The notes under the pieces are model-generated. The model did not search any database. It was not told the DNA's origin and was given only the letters and a program-made list of their open reading frames with translations. The position numbers and the translations under genes are program-made. Positions 1 through 8,219 of a stretch of 64,000 bases of DNA are shown here, in pieces; the stretch's first letter is position 1; the number at the start of each line of letters is the position of its first letter. Location: contig NZ_BNCD01000001.1 of NCBI RefSeq assembly GCF_014656295.1, positions 310,001 through 374,000 of the forward strand. The letters run 5' to 3'. Source of the DNA: Streptomyces sulfonofaciens. GTDB lineage: Bacteria > Actinomycetota > Actinomycetes > Streptomycetales > Streptomycetaceae.

Positions 1-480
1 GCTCGACGTGCGGTAGATGAAGGGCCACGCACCCCACTGGTACGCCAGCACCCAGATGTTCTTGGGCGCGAAGTAGAACAGCGTGGGTGCCACCGCGGAC
101 TGGCTCATCCTGTTCTGGCCGGCCGAGCCCATGTCCGACCAGTTCGTGAAGGGGCTGAACGCCATCGAGCCGTAGGCGCTCCCCGCCGTCGTCGCGTAGA
201 CCAGGTGCTTGCCGTTGTAGACCACGTTGGTGAAGTCCTTGAGCGCGGCCCACCCGTTCGACGGCTGCGCCAGCACACCCGTCGACGACCACCGGTACGT
301 CGACGGAAGAGAACACGCGTCCTGCGCCGAGGGGGCGCCGGGACCAGCACCGCGCAAGGCGCCGCCGGCGGCCGCCTGAGCCGGGTTGGCGACGAGCGTC
401 GCCGCTAACGCGATCAGGGCCGCGACCGCGGCGGTGAGCACCACGGACAGATTTCTGCGGCTGGAACTTCCTCTGCGCAT
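1..480 (-). CDS. Secreted GH62 alpha-L-arabinofuranosidase, 5' part only
   Basis: The first 160 codons are present and the gene runs off the window edge. A twin-Arg/Arg-rich N-terminus and an Ala/Leu-rich stretch (about residues 10-37, ending AQA) form a secretion signal. The mature part opens with CSLPSTYRW and contains [12 protein letters not shown] and [10 protein letters not shown], which I recognise as the start of the GH62 fold; D82 in ALKDF matches the position of the family's general base. GH62 enzymes release arabinose side chains from arabinoxylan outside the cell. ATG at 480 follows GAGAGG. Codon 25, in the signal peptide, is TTA (plus-strand 406-408), so translation is likely to depend on bldA tRNA. 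Family call is strong; the C-terminal modules cannot be seen. Confidence 0.88.
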   Translation of the reverse strand, partial: MRRGSSSRRNLSVVLTAAVAALIALAATLVANPAQAAAGGALRGAGPGAPSAQDACSLPSTYRWSSTGVLAQPSNGWAALKDFTNVVYNGKHLVYATTAGSAYGSMAFSPFTNWSDMGSAGQNRMSQSAVAPTLFYFAPKNIWVLAYQWGAWPFIYRTSS

Positions 481-554
481 GGGGACCTCTCAATCCTTGA
501 GCGAGCGTTTCCGGTCGGCCCCTCGGAGGCTGTCCGGACTGTCGATGTGGGGCG

Positions 555-630
555 GTCTGCTGACGTGGAGCGGACTGCTGACGCTGACGTGACCGTCTGT
601 TGACGTGACGCGTCTGCTGACGTGGAGCGG
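555..630. repeat. 19-bp direct repeat pair
   Basis: The 19-mer GTCTGCTGACGTGGAGCGG occurs at 555-573 and again at 612-630, with degenerate copies of CTGACGTG between them. It lies about 75-150 bp upstream of the GH62 start codon. It may be a decayed minisatellite; no function is evident. Confidence 0.6.
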
Positions 631-1049
631 TTCGTGGCGGGCCATTGCGATCCGCGGTGGTCCGTGACGGCCGGCGGTGATCCGTGGCAGCCCGCGGTGA
701 ACATGTCGGTCCGCGAGCGCCGGGCTGTCCCTTGTGGCCTCCCGACCCTTCGAGACCCCCGAAGACGCGGTGGCGACCGTTGTCCTCGAGCCGCAGCGGA
801 ATGCGCCGTCCCGGGTCCGAGGAGGGTGAACGCGGTGCCGTCGGCTCCGACCTCGTGCTCGGCACCGGTCCACACGGAGGAGCCGCGCAGCAGCGCGAGT
901 CCGGCCCGGGTCCCGCCGTGCGACGCCGGGAGAGGGTACTGGCGTGCCCATGACACACACATAAGCGGCGTACTCCTTGCGGTTCGGCCAGTGCGGTGGT
1001 CGTGACCCGGGAGGTGCCCTGCTGCGCGGGTGGAGCGACTCCGACTCGA

Positions 1050-1071
1050 CTTGTTCGCATTACCGAACAAG
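1050..1071. promoter_or_regulatory. Inverted repeat, candidate operator
   Basis: CTTGTTCG and CGAACAAG are perfect 8-bp arms around the spacer CATTAC. It sits in an A/T-richer patch typical of Streptomyces promoters. No gene starts close by on either strand, so the target is uncertain; the nearest minus-strand gene is the GH62 enzyme about 570 bp away. Confidence 0.4.
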
Positions 1072-1150
1072 GGTCGAAGTATCGAGCAACTTGGATGATA
1101 GAGAACCGGCGAACGGCGTCAATACCTCGCGCAAAACTTGCGAGCGATAC

Positions 1151-1163
1151 CGAAAATGTTTCG
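1151..1163. promoter_or_regulatory. CGAAA-N3-TTTCG palindrome
   Basis: The perfect palindrome CGAAAATGTTTCG resembles the CGAAA/TTTCG palindromes described upstream of Streptomyces xylanolytic genes. That would fit control of the arabinofuranosidase gene, but it lies about 670 bp upstream of that start codon, much farther than usual. Either an intervening gene was lost or the match is chance. Confidence 0.3.
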
Positions 1164-1805
1164 CAGAGTCAGATGGATGAAACACCGCAGTTCAACGCGA
1201 TCGAATGACCGATCCGAGCGGATGAAGATCCCTCACGGTCCGCAGAGTTCTGGGGCCGACGGTGTGGGCTTGCCCGAGGTGTGTCGGTAACTTCCCGGTC
1301 GCGGGGCATGGTGGGATCAGGCTCGTCGCCCGCGCGGCCCGGGGTCCGTAAGGGCACCGTCCCGCCGGGGGCCTGACCGGGGAGTGCGGTGAGGCGCCGT
1401 TGCCGTGGGGACGGGCCGACGGGGAGGGCGGCCGGCGCGGGCGGACCCATCGGCACCACTTCAGTCGGCTCGTCTGAACGCACCCGTCCGGCGACGGCTC
1501 ACAGGGCCGCCGCCGGATGGGAAACGCGTGTCTCACCGCCGGGCCAAGAGAATCCGGAGCCTGCGAAACAGATGCGACTTGTATAGCCGGAGCGGAGTCC
1601 GGTCGGGCAGAAGAAGGGACGGCACGCCTGTGACAACGTGCGATGTGAACGGTGCGGGCTCATCTCAGGAGTCGGCTGCGTCCACGCCAGTTGGTCGCCA
1701 GACGGCCTGTCGACGGCTGCCCCGGCGAGGGTTGCCAGCCGGCTGCCGCTCCTGTGGGTCAGCCATCGTCGCCAGGAAGTAGGCAGCCCGCCGGGGATAT
1801 CACGG

Positions 1806-2087
1806 TCAGTACTCTTCTTCGCCGCCGGCGAAGCGGGCGCCGGCTTCCATGTCGTCGTAGTGCACTCGTACGTCCTGGATGCCGAGCCCGCGCATGAGGT
1901 CCCGGAGACGGACGACGTAGATGCATCCCTTCTTGTGGAGGTGGCACGGGAAGTCACCCCGTCTGGCTCGCCGGTAGGCCGTGGAGAGACCCAAGTCCAG
2001 CGCCTTGGCCGCGGTCCGCATGTTGACCAGTGCGGGCAGTCCGAAGACCTCGGAGAACGGTACGGACTCATCACGGCAGCGGGCCAT
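1806..2087 (-). CDS. Excisionase-like helix-turn-helix protein
   Basis: A 93-residue protein. Residues about 18-65 have the layout of a MerR/excisionase-type winged helix: MRTAAKALDLGLSTAYRRAR, a short turn, then an Arg-rich wing ending IYVVRLRDLMRGLGI. Proteins of this size and pattern usually sit next to a tyrosine integrase in actinobacterial mobile elements, but no integrase frame is visible on either side. ATG at 2087 follows GAGGAGGG. It starts 12 nt after the stop of the upstream protein at 2100, so it may be the last gene of the TIR operon. Role as excisionase or as a small regulator cannot be decided from sequence. Confidence 0.68.
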   Translation of the reverse strand: MARCRDESVPFSEVFGLPALVNMRTAAKALDLGLSTAYRRARRGDFPCHLHKKGCIYVVRLRDLMRGLGIQDVRVHYDDMEAGARFAGGEEEY

Positions 2088-2099
2088 CGGGCGCCCTCC

Positions 2100-2618
2100 T
2101 CATGTCGAACAGGCGCTGCTGCCCGGTCGCCGTGCCGTGCGCCTCACGCCTCGTCGCACGCATTCGCCCCGCGCCGATCGCGCCTGACCTGACGGACGTG
2201 CGGCATGACCCCAGGCGGTGGGCCAAGGACCCCAACCGCTCGCCTTGGGCCTGCTGGGCGAGGGCGGGAGAAAGCCATTCGACCCGCACAGCGTGGGAGC
2301 GGTCCGAATCGTGCGTTCCGAGCCCCGTCCTGGTTGTTCGCAGCCGCCCTCCATCTCGTCGCGCAGGCGCCGTAGAAGGCGCTGCCACACGACCGCGCGC
2401 TCCGGGTTGTCGGGGGCTGTGTCGCTCACCAAGGTGTTCAGTTCGCGCAGCGTCATGTGGTCGAATGCCGGCTGCCCATGGACCGCGTACTCATGCACCG
2501 CACGGCCTTGAGGCCGTGGTGTGCGGCACTGCCCTGGTCGCAGACACAAGGAGGTGTCGGCGCATCGACTTTCCACCCAGCGAGCGATGCGGGCGAAGAC
2601 GTCTTCCGGTGGCTGCAT
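2100..2618 (-). CDS. Unknown protein, fifth gene of the TIR block
   Basis: 172 residues, not recognised. The N-terminal half (about residues 1-92) looks coding, with amphipathic helices (DVFARIARWVESR and MTLRELNTLV) and an acidic-basic helix WQRLLRRLRDEME. The C-terminal half is Arg/Gly/Pro-rich and reads like open GC-rich filler, so the functional protein may be shorter or the frame altered. ATG at 2618 overlies the GTGACC that follows the stop of the membrane protein at 2621, with GGAGAG upstream, so it is translationally linked to that gene. Function unknown. Confidence 0.55.
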   Translation of the reverse strand: MQPPEDVFARIARWVESRCADTSLCLRPGQCRTPRPQGRAVHEYAVHGQPAFDHMTLRELNTLVSDTAPDNPERAVVWQRLLRRLRDEMEGGCEQPGRGSERTIRTAPTLCGSNGFLPPSPSRPKASGWGPWPTAWGHAARPSGQARSARGECVRRGVRRTARRPGSSACST

Positions 2619-2620
2619 GG

Positions 2621-3973
2621 TCACTCTCCACCCCAGGTCAGGTCTGGCGGCTGGGACCCGTCCGTCCGGTTCTGGCCAGGTTGGCCAGGCGCCTCCAAGG
2701 CAGGATCCTGGTGGGTCGGCGACGTCTCCGAGCGATGATTGGGCGTCCCTTCGACGGTGCCGCCGAGGTGGTCCGTGGTGTGCGGTTCCGGTTCCAGGTC
2801 CGGGTCCGGGAGGTCGAAGGGGGACGGGGAGTGCGTCTGGCCGGCCATCGTCTCGCGGGCGGGTGCGGCCGGATCCGCGGTGTGCGGCCTTGCCGGCACC
2901 GGTTCGCTGTTGAGGTTCCGGCGCATGTTCTCCGCCACGTCGGGGCGGCCGACCTTCTCCGACATCCGGGCGAGGCGGTCGACGAAGACCGCCCGCTCGT
3001 CCGAGCCCGGCGCGAAGCCCATCTCGTCGAGCAAGGCCGAGACGTGCTCGCTGGGCTCCGATGCCCGTCTCCCCCGCACGTGCTCCTGCGGTTCCCGCGG
3101 ATCCGCGGCTTGCTCCTCCGGTTCCGGATGGCCGAAGCCGCCCGTCGGCTCCCTCTCTGCCGGTGCTCCCGGCGGTGCGCACAGGTGGCGGAAGGTCTCC
3201 GGCACTTCCTGGTCGTTGGCAGCAGCCGACAGACAGGTGAGCGGGCCGATCATCTCCACCGCGCGCTCGATCTCGTCCTCGTGGCGGGACAGCCACCACA
3301 CCACAGCGCTGCCCGGTGTGCGTAAGACGTCCTCGCCTAGGTAGCCACGACGATTGCGCTCGTGCTGCCGGTGCCCCTCCCACGCCCCCACGGACTTGCG
3401 CAGCGCGTCGAGTTCGTCCAGACGCTGCTGGTCCGCGGGCCGGAGGGTCAGGCGTACGTTGGTGGCATAGGCGGTCACCAGAGCGGATGCATCGGTCACG
3501 GGGGCGCCGAGAGTGCTCTCCAACCAATGTTGGAGGAATCCGCAGCGGCTGGGGGACTCTGCCGCAGCGGTGCTCTGCACCCGGTGCAGAACGGATGCCA
3601 CGGCCACGCTCGCCGGATTACCGTGCGAGACGGTGGTCAACCCTGTGACATGCCGCCAGTGCACAGTGGCGGAGAACAGGAACGGGTAGTCCGCCATCGC
3701 ACTCGGGAGGGGAACACCGCTCACCGGGTAGGCGAAGTACGGAGGCTCGGGCGGCGGCTCGGGGGCCACGAATTCGGCTTCGAACCCGTCCTGTGCGAAG
3801 ACGGCCGGCGCACCGGTGCCCGACCACAGTACGGTCAGCAGGAGCACCCCCGCCAACAGGGTCGGTAGGAGGATCCACAGCCAGACGGGCCATCCGCAGA
3901 CGGTGCCCAGCACCAGGGTTGCTCCGATGACCAGTCCGACGAGGCTCATACGCGGAACACGGCGGGGATTCAT
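2621..3973 (-). CDS. Membrane-anchored protein of the TIR operon
   Basis: 450 residues, no known domain recognised. Two hydrophobic segments lie at about residues 10-28 and 31-50, followed by a Pro-rich linker (PEPPPEPPYF) and a long soluble region; the last 180 residues are acidic, Pro-rich and probably disordered. I chose ATG 3973, not an in-frame ATG at 3991, because it forms an ATGA overlap with the stop of the NTPase gene and has GGAGAGC at proper spacing. Position between a TIR/NTPase pair and a small protein suggests a membrane-bound partner, sensor or effector anchor. That role is inference. Confidence 0.8.
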   Translation of the reverse strand: MNPRRVPRMSLVGLVIGATLVLGTVCGWPVWLWILLPTLLAGVLLLTVLWSGTGAPAVFAQDGFEAEFVAPEPPPEPPYFAYPVSGVPLPSAMADYPFLFSATVHWRHVTGLTTVSHGNPASVAVASVLHRVQSTAAAESPSRCGFLQHWLESTLGAPVTDASALVTAYATNVRLTLRPADQQRLDELDALRKSVGAWEGHRQHERNRRGYLGEDVLRTPGSAVVWWLSRHEDEIERAVEMIGPLTCLSAAANDQEVPETFRHLCAPPGAPAEREPTGGFGHPEPEEQAADPREPQEHVRGRRASEPSEHVSALLDEMGFAPGSDERAVFVDRLARMSEKVGRPDVAENMRRNLNSEPVPARPHTADPAAPARETMAGQTHSPSPFDLPDPDLEPEPHTTDHLGGTVEGTPNHRSETSPTHQDPALEAPGQPGQNRTDGSQPPDLTWGGE

Positions 3974-5952
3974 ATGCTCTCCGTTGTGCATTGAGGATCA
4001 GGGCCGGGGCCCGCTTCATCGACGCCCTGCACCAGGTCGATCTCTCGGCAGAACCGCTCGGCGATCTCTTCGCGGAAACGGCACCGCGTCGGGGACACCT
4101 GCGGTGGGCCAGGGGGAGATTGGCCCGCCCAGGCACGGGTGGCCACGTAGAGGCGGTTCAGCAGGAGGTCGTCGCCTGCAGCCGCGAGGAGGAGGGCATG
4201 CAGAACCCTGTTGCCCCCGCGACGCTGCTCCAGGGCCGAGAGCCAGCGCTGTACCACTGGCGTCCAGACCTCCGCCGCCATCGCGTTCATGACCACCCGC
4301 CAACCGAGCGTGAACTCCCGCCACGGCGGCTGGATCCGCAGATCGGTCGGATCGAGGAGGTCGAGGAGGATGTCCGCATTGCGGGGACTGGACAGGCCGG
4401 CATTGACGAGCCGCATCGCGAGCCGCCGGAACAGGAACCGGTTTCCGCGCGCCAGTGTCAGCACGGCGGCCCGTGCGGCTGCGGCCTCCGCGCCGGCCTG
4501 ACGCACGGCGAGATGCCGGAGTCTGACCACCGCCTGCTCGGGGTGGGTCGCCGCCATCACCTGCTGGCAGACGTCCGTCAGCACGCGCGCGAGGTCCTCG
4601 GGCAACGGTCCTGCGGTGACCCAGCCGTACACACGGGATCGAAGGTGCGAGCCGTACTGGTCGTGGCTGAGGCCCAGTTCCAGTACCGCCGCAGCCTCGG
4701 GGCGCAGCTTCCCTCCCGCGTCCGGATGTGTCCATCGCCGGGCGAGCACGCACAGGTCGTCGGGGCGACCGGTGGCCAGGGCCTGCTCGGCGAACCGGGC
4801 GACCAGGCGCATCCGATCCTCGCCCCGGAGTTCGGACAGCTCCATGCACCGTCCCACCCAGTCTCGGAAGGCCGGCCGCAGATCGGGAAAGTTCTGCCAG
4901 AAGTGCCGTCGCACGGCGCTGTCGTAGTCGAGTTGGGCGAAACTGACCCATCCGTCACCGTCTCTGGAGATGGCGAGTGCCCGCAGTTGCTCGCCCAGGC
5001 CGGTCTGGGCGAGCCGCGGGGTGTCGTCCCGCTCGTGGCGCAGTACCTCCAGCAGGCGAAGGGCGCCGCTCAGCACCGCCTCCGCCGCCGCGCCACTGGT
5101 CATCGCGGCAGTGAGGAGCAGGGCGCGGTCAAGCCCCCCGCGATGGTCGCGAAGTTGCCGGACCACCGCGTCGGAGGCATCGGTGACGGCGGCCACTGCC
5201 CCCACGCACCACGCCTCGAAGCCGTTGCCGTACTGGTGACTGTCCCGTGCCCGCACGACCAGGTCCGCCAGCCGCGCCAGCTCACGCATCGGCGAGGTGG
5301 AGAACATGCGCGCCAGGACCTCGGTATCGAGCTGCTCCGGCTCGAAGGGGACACGGTTGACGCGCAGGCACCTGGCGAAGACGGCACGGCCACGGGGCCG
5401 TTCCAGCTGTACCACCAGTGGTGAGAGTGCGCGGTCGAGCATCCACTCCTGGCCGGCCGGAAGCACTGCGACCAGCCGGGCACCGCTCTGCTCCGTGATC
5501 GCCCCGTAGTGCATGAGCGAACGCTGTGCCTCGGGATACTCCGAGTCGGACACACCCGACAGGTCCAGGAGGTAGCAGTCACCGACCGACGCGTCGAGTG
5601 AGTCCTCCTCCCACCGCAGCGGCAGTTCCTCGATCCGACTTCCGGGCGCCGCCGCACCCTCCAACAGCATGGTCGCGGCCGCTCGCCGCCCACTCCCGGA
5701 GGGACCGTTCAGCAGGACGACCGCACCAGGGTTGTTCAGCCGTTCTGCAGCCTTGCCGTAGTGACGCGGAGGCACAAAGCACTGGGCCAGTCGGCGTCTG
5801 TACTCCTGCACGACCCGCAAGCGGGTGGCACCAGCCCTCACCAGGCGTTCGTTCGCGCCTATCAGCCAGTTCGTGACGACGAACTGGTTCCCGCTGCCAC
5901 TGTGCACGGCCCCTTGCGGATCGTTGACACATGTGTGGCCCGGTCCGGTCAC
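3970..5952 (-). CDS. P-loop-like NTPase of the TIR operon
   Basis: 660 residues starting at a GTG that overlaps the TIR stop codon (GTGA), with GGAGAG upstream. Residues 14-23 carry GAVHSGSGNQ, nearly the same short motif as in the C-terminus of the TIR protein. Residues 83-90, GPSGSGRR, sit where a Walker A loop would be, after a beta strand (AVVLLN), but the usual Lys is Arg. DCYLLDLS (D130) could be Walker B. The remaining 450 residues are helical and repeat-like without a recognisable domain. In STAND-type conflict systems such a protein senses or scaffolds and controls the TIR effector; here that is inferred from gene order and the shared motif. Confidence 0.85.
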   Translation of the reverse strand: MTGPGHTCVNDPQGAVHSGSGNQFVVTNWLIGANERLVRAGATRLRVVQEYRRRLAQCFVPPRHYGKAAERLNNPGAVVLLNGPSGSGRRAAATMLLEGAAAPGSRIEELPLRWEEDSLDASVGDCYLLDLSGVSDSEYPEAQRSLMHYGAITEQSGARLVAVLPAGQEWMLDRALSPLVVQLERPRGRAVFARCLRVNRVPFEPEQLDTEVLARMFSTSPMRELARLADLVVRARDSHQYGNGFEAWCVGAVAAVTDASDAVVRQLRDHRGGLDRALLLTAAMTSGAAAEAVLSGALRLLEVLRHERDDTPRLAQTGLGEQLRALAISRDGDGWVSFAQLDYDSAVRRHFWQNFPDLRPAFRDWVGRCMELSELRGEDRMRLVARFAEQALATGRPDDLCVLARRWTHPDAGGKLRPEAAAVLELGLSHDQYGSHLRSRVYGWVTAGPLPEDLARVLTDVCQQVMAATHPEQAVVRLRHLAVRQAGAEAAAARAAVLTLARGNRFLFRRLAMRLVNAGLSSPRNADILLDLLDPTDLRIQPPWREFTLGWRVVMNAMAAEVWTPVVQRWLSALEQRRGGNRVLHALLLAAAGDDLLLNRLYVATRAWAGQSPPGPPQVSPTRCRFREEIAERFCREIDLVQGVDEAGPGPDPQCTTESI

Positions 5953-6761
5953 CGCTCTCCGTCCACGGGACGCTCATCCTGGCGTTGCCTGCGCCGGTCC
6001 TCGGTGCCGGAGCCGCCCTCGGCGCGGTCGGTGCGCGCCCCGTCATCGGGGAAAGGGGCTCCCCAGTACTGCTCGCGCGAGTGGTAGAGGTGCCCGCTTC
6101 CGGTGTGGACCGGTCCCTGGGACTCGCTGACGAACGTCCCGGAGAAGGCGCCGTTGAGGTTGCCGATGCCGCCACGCTGGCGGTGTTTGACCACCTGTGC
6201 CGGAAGGCGGGCCTGGTCGGCCTGTCCTACGGACGAGGGCCCGTCTCCGTCCGACTCCACTGGAGCTCCCCGCCCCCGGCCCCGTGCGGCATCTGCCAGC
6301 TCGGGTACCAGTAAGGCAAGGTCGATGGCCAGTCGGTCCAGGTCGGCCTCGGCATTGCGGTGGTCGAACCTCCGATACTGGCAGTCCGCGAGCTCACCGA
6401 GGACAGGTGGAAGCACTTCCTGCCGCAGCGGTTCCGTCCGGCCGACCAGAAGCGGGATGACCATCGCACCTGACTCGAACGCTTCCAGAATCTCCCGTCG
6501 GGTCCAGTCGTCGGGAGCTTCCAGTGCAGTGTGGCCGTCGGCGGATCGCGCCTGCAGCCACCGGGGCCCGATCACGGCGAGCAGAACGCTGCTGCGGCGC
6601 ACCGCCGTGATCAGCTCCTGCGGATAGCGCCGTCCAGGGCCGATCGACTTGCTGGCACGGAAGACGTTCGTGTCACCGAACCTCCGGGACAGCTCGCGTT
6701 CGACGAGCGTTGCCGTGGATTCCTCATCGCCGGTCCGGTAGTTCACGAAGATCAGCGGCAT
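5949..6761 (-). CDS. TIR-domain protein
   Basis: 270 residues. Residues 1-135 are a TIR domain: PLIFVNYRTGDEES (strand A and the first helix), FRASKSIGPGRRYPQEL, SSVLLAVIGPRWL, and DDWTRREILEAFESG. E90 in WTRRE fits the catalytic Glu seen in NAD-cleaving bacterial TIR domains. A polar linker follows, then SQGPVHTGSGHLYHS near 214-228, matching a motif at the start of the next protein, and a charged tail. ATG 6761 is preceded by a perfect AGGAGG. It is the first gene of a unit whose next two genes overlap it. Bacterial TIR proteins with this layout commonly deplete NAD+ or make cyclic ADP-ribose signals during phage infection; activity here is inferred. Confidence 0.9.
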   Translation of the reverse strand: MPLIFVNYRTGDEESTATLVERELSRRFGDTNVFRASKSIGPGRRYPQELITAVRRSSVLLAVIGPRWLQARSADGHTALEAPDDWTRREILEAFESGAMVIPLLVGRTEPLRQEVLPPVLGELADCQYRRFDHRNAEADLDRLAIDLALLVPELADAARGRGRGAPVESDGDGPSSVGQADQARLPAQVVKHRQRGGIGNLNGAFSGTFVSESQGPVHTGSGHLYHSREQYWGAPFPDDGARTDRAEGGSGTEDRRRQRQDERPVDGER

Positions 6762-6958
6762 GGTGGTTCCTCCTGAGTGTCGATGGGTGTCTCGGAGCGG
6801 CGGTGGGCGCCTTGGCTCGCAGGGCACCGCGGGTTCGCGCACGGGGCCTGACGCGTGGAACAGGTCGGCGCGCACGCGGCGGCGCGCGGCAAGAGAGCCC
6901 GTCCGGCCCTGGACACCGGCGGGCTTTCGGGCGCTCGGGACTTTCGGGCTGGTCGAAG

Positions 6959-6988
6959 AACGGCTCCTGCCGTCCCGCAGGAGCCGTT
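6959..6988 (-). terminator. Terminator of the XRE/TPR regulator
   Basis: A perfect 12-bp stem (AACGGCTCCTGC with GCAGGAGCCGTT, loop CGTCCC) starts 10 nt past the regulator's stop and is followed by TTCTT on the transcribed strand. It should separate the regulator from the TIR operon, which must then have its own promoter in 6762-6958. Confidence 0.75.
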
Positions 6989-6998
6989 GTCGGCTGAG

Positions 6999-8219
6999 TC
7001 AGCTGCTTCCCAACGTGCGCAACAGGGCTGGTTGGAGATCGCGCACTGTGCGATGGGTGCGGAAGCGGGACAGTTCCCGCTCGAGCCGGCGTACGTCCGC
7101 ACGTACGGTGGCGGAGGGAACGAGGTCCGCGCACGGGAGCAGTTCCCGAGCCAGCTCACAGGAGCGTTCGATCTCGCCTGCGGAAGCGTGCGCCAGGGCA
7201 CTGCGGAAGCCGTAGCGGGCACGGGTGCGCAAGGCGTGCGGGGTGATACGCCGGCATTCCTGGTCCAGGATCTCCGCGGCTTCCCGAGGACGTCCCAGGT
7301 CGTAGAGGCACCAGCCGGTCACCATGGACGCCGGGTCGGCCAGGTGCGTGGTGCCCAGTACGGGAGCGTCGGCCGCCGTCTCCTGGGCACGCCGCAGGAG
7401 TTCACGTGCGCGGTCCAGTCCGTGCAGACAGGCCTTTTCCTGGCCGGCGAGGGCGTGCCCCTGTGCCTCTCGTTGCGCCGCCAACCCCCGGATCCGGGGC
7501 GGTAGGGCGCCGCTCTGGGCCTGTTGGGCAAGGCTGATCGTCTCTGTGGCCGCTCCGCCGTAGAAGGCGACGAGTGCCCGGCGGACCAACGCGTAACCCG
7601 CCAGGTGTTCATCACCGCCGGCCTGGGCCAGTCCGACGGCATCGGCCGTCCACCGCAGGGCCTCGGCGTCGTCGCCGGCCTCCTGGGCCATCCAGCCCGT
7701 GTACTCGGCGAACCGCGCCGCGAGGGTCAGTAGACCGTCCCGGGTGGAGCCGGCGGCCCTGGTTGCGCAGTTCATCACCGTGGAGGTCTGCGCGGACAGG
7801 ACGGGCAACAGCATGGCGGGGTCGGTGCTCTGGCCCAGGAGCCGCATCTGTTGCAGTTGGTCCCGGAAGACGGCCAAGGCAGGCAGTGCTGCACCGTCGC
7901 CGTGGTTCCCTCCGCCGATCATCCCGATGCCGACCAGCGAACCGACACCGGTGGCGATCACATCACGACGCGCCATGGTCGGCTCGTCGCCGACAGTCTC
8001 GTCGTCCTTCCTCTCGGCTTCCGCAAGACGTCGCAAAGTGCCCTCTGCGACGAAGAGGGCGTCGCACCGCCGCGCCAGGGCGGTCGGTGGACGTTTGTCG
8101 CCCCGTTCGATCTTACAGAGATAACCTTTGCTGTAGTGAACAGCATAGGCGAGATCCTGCAACGTCATGCCGGCCTCCTGGCGCAGCCGACGCAGCTCCG
8201 CACCGAACGCTAATCGCAC
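6999..8219 (-). CDS. XRE-family regulator with TPR-like C-terminus
   Basis: 406 residues. An XRE helix-turn-helix spans about residues 6-60 (ELRRLRQEAGMTLQDLAYAV, then KGYLCKIERGDKRPP). A hydrophobic Gly-rich stretch follows MARRDVI, then helical pairs resembling TPRs to the C-terminus, the usual form of large Streptomyces XRE regulators. I chose GTG 8219 because the HTH begins there and the longer frame upstream looks non-coding. Codon 3 is TTA (8211-8213 on plus), so synthesis should need bldA tRNA. It lies upstream of the TIR operon on the same strand with a terminator between; it may control that operon, but this is only positional. Confidence 0.85.
   Translation of the reverse strand: MRLAFGAELRRLRQEAGMTLQDLAYAVHYSKGYLCKIERGDKRPPTALARRCDALFVAEGTLRRLAEAERKDDETVGDEPTMARRDVIATGVGSLVGIGMIGGGNHGDGAALPALAVFRDQLQQMRLLGQSTDPAMLLPVLSAQTSTVMNCATRAAGSTRDGLLTLAARFAEYTGWMAQEAGDDAEALRWTADAVGLAQAGGDEHLAGYALVRRALVAFYGGAATETISLAQQAQSGALPPRIRGLAAQREAQGHALAGQEKACLHGLDRARELLRRAQETAADAPVLGTTHLADPASMVTGWCLYDLGRPREAAEILDQECRRITPHALRTRARYGFRSALAHASAGEIERSCELARELLPCADLVPSATVRADVRRLERELSRFRTHRTVRDLQPALLRTLGSS

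Larger units (their letters stand above)
481..1805. other. Gene-poor region upstream of the GH62 gene
   Basis: I see no convincing gene here. Open frames on both strands have no recognisable domain and no clear ribosome binding site. The stretch holds a degenerate direct repeat near 555-630 and two palindromes (separate entries). After the stop of the HTH gene at 1806 there is a short minus-strand frame beginning MADPQERQPAG, 33 residues long, which could be the stump of a lost gene. Confidence 0.5.

Noticed and set aside
414..1070. A minus-strand frame containing GLALLRGSSVWTGAEHEVGA
   Set aside because: It looks slightly protein-like in the middle, but I could not match it to a family and found no start with a ribosome site. 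It may be a decayed gene; evidence is too weak.
1499..1805. An integrase remnant next to the excisionase-like gene
   Set aside because: No HxxR or nucleophile Tyr motif could be found in any frame.
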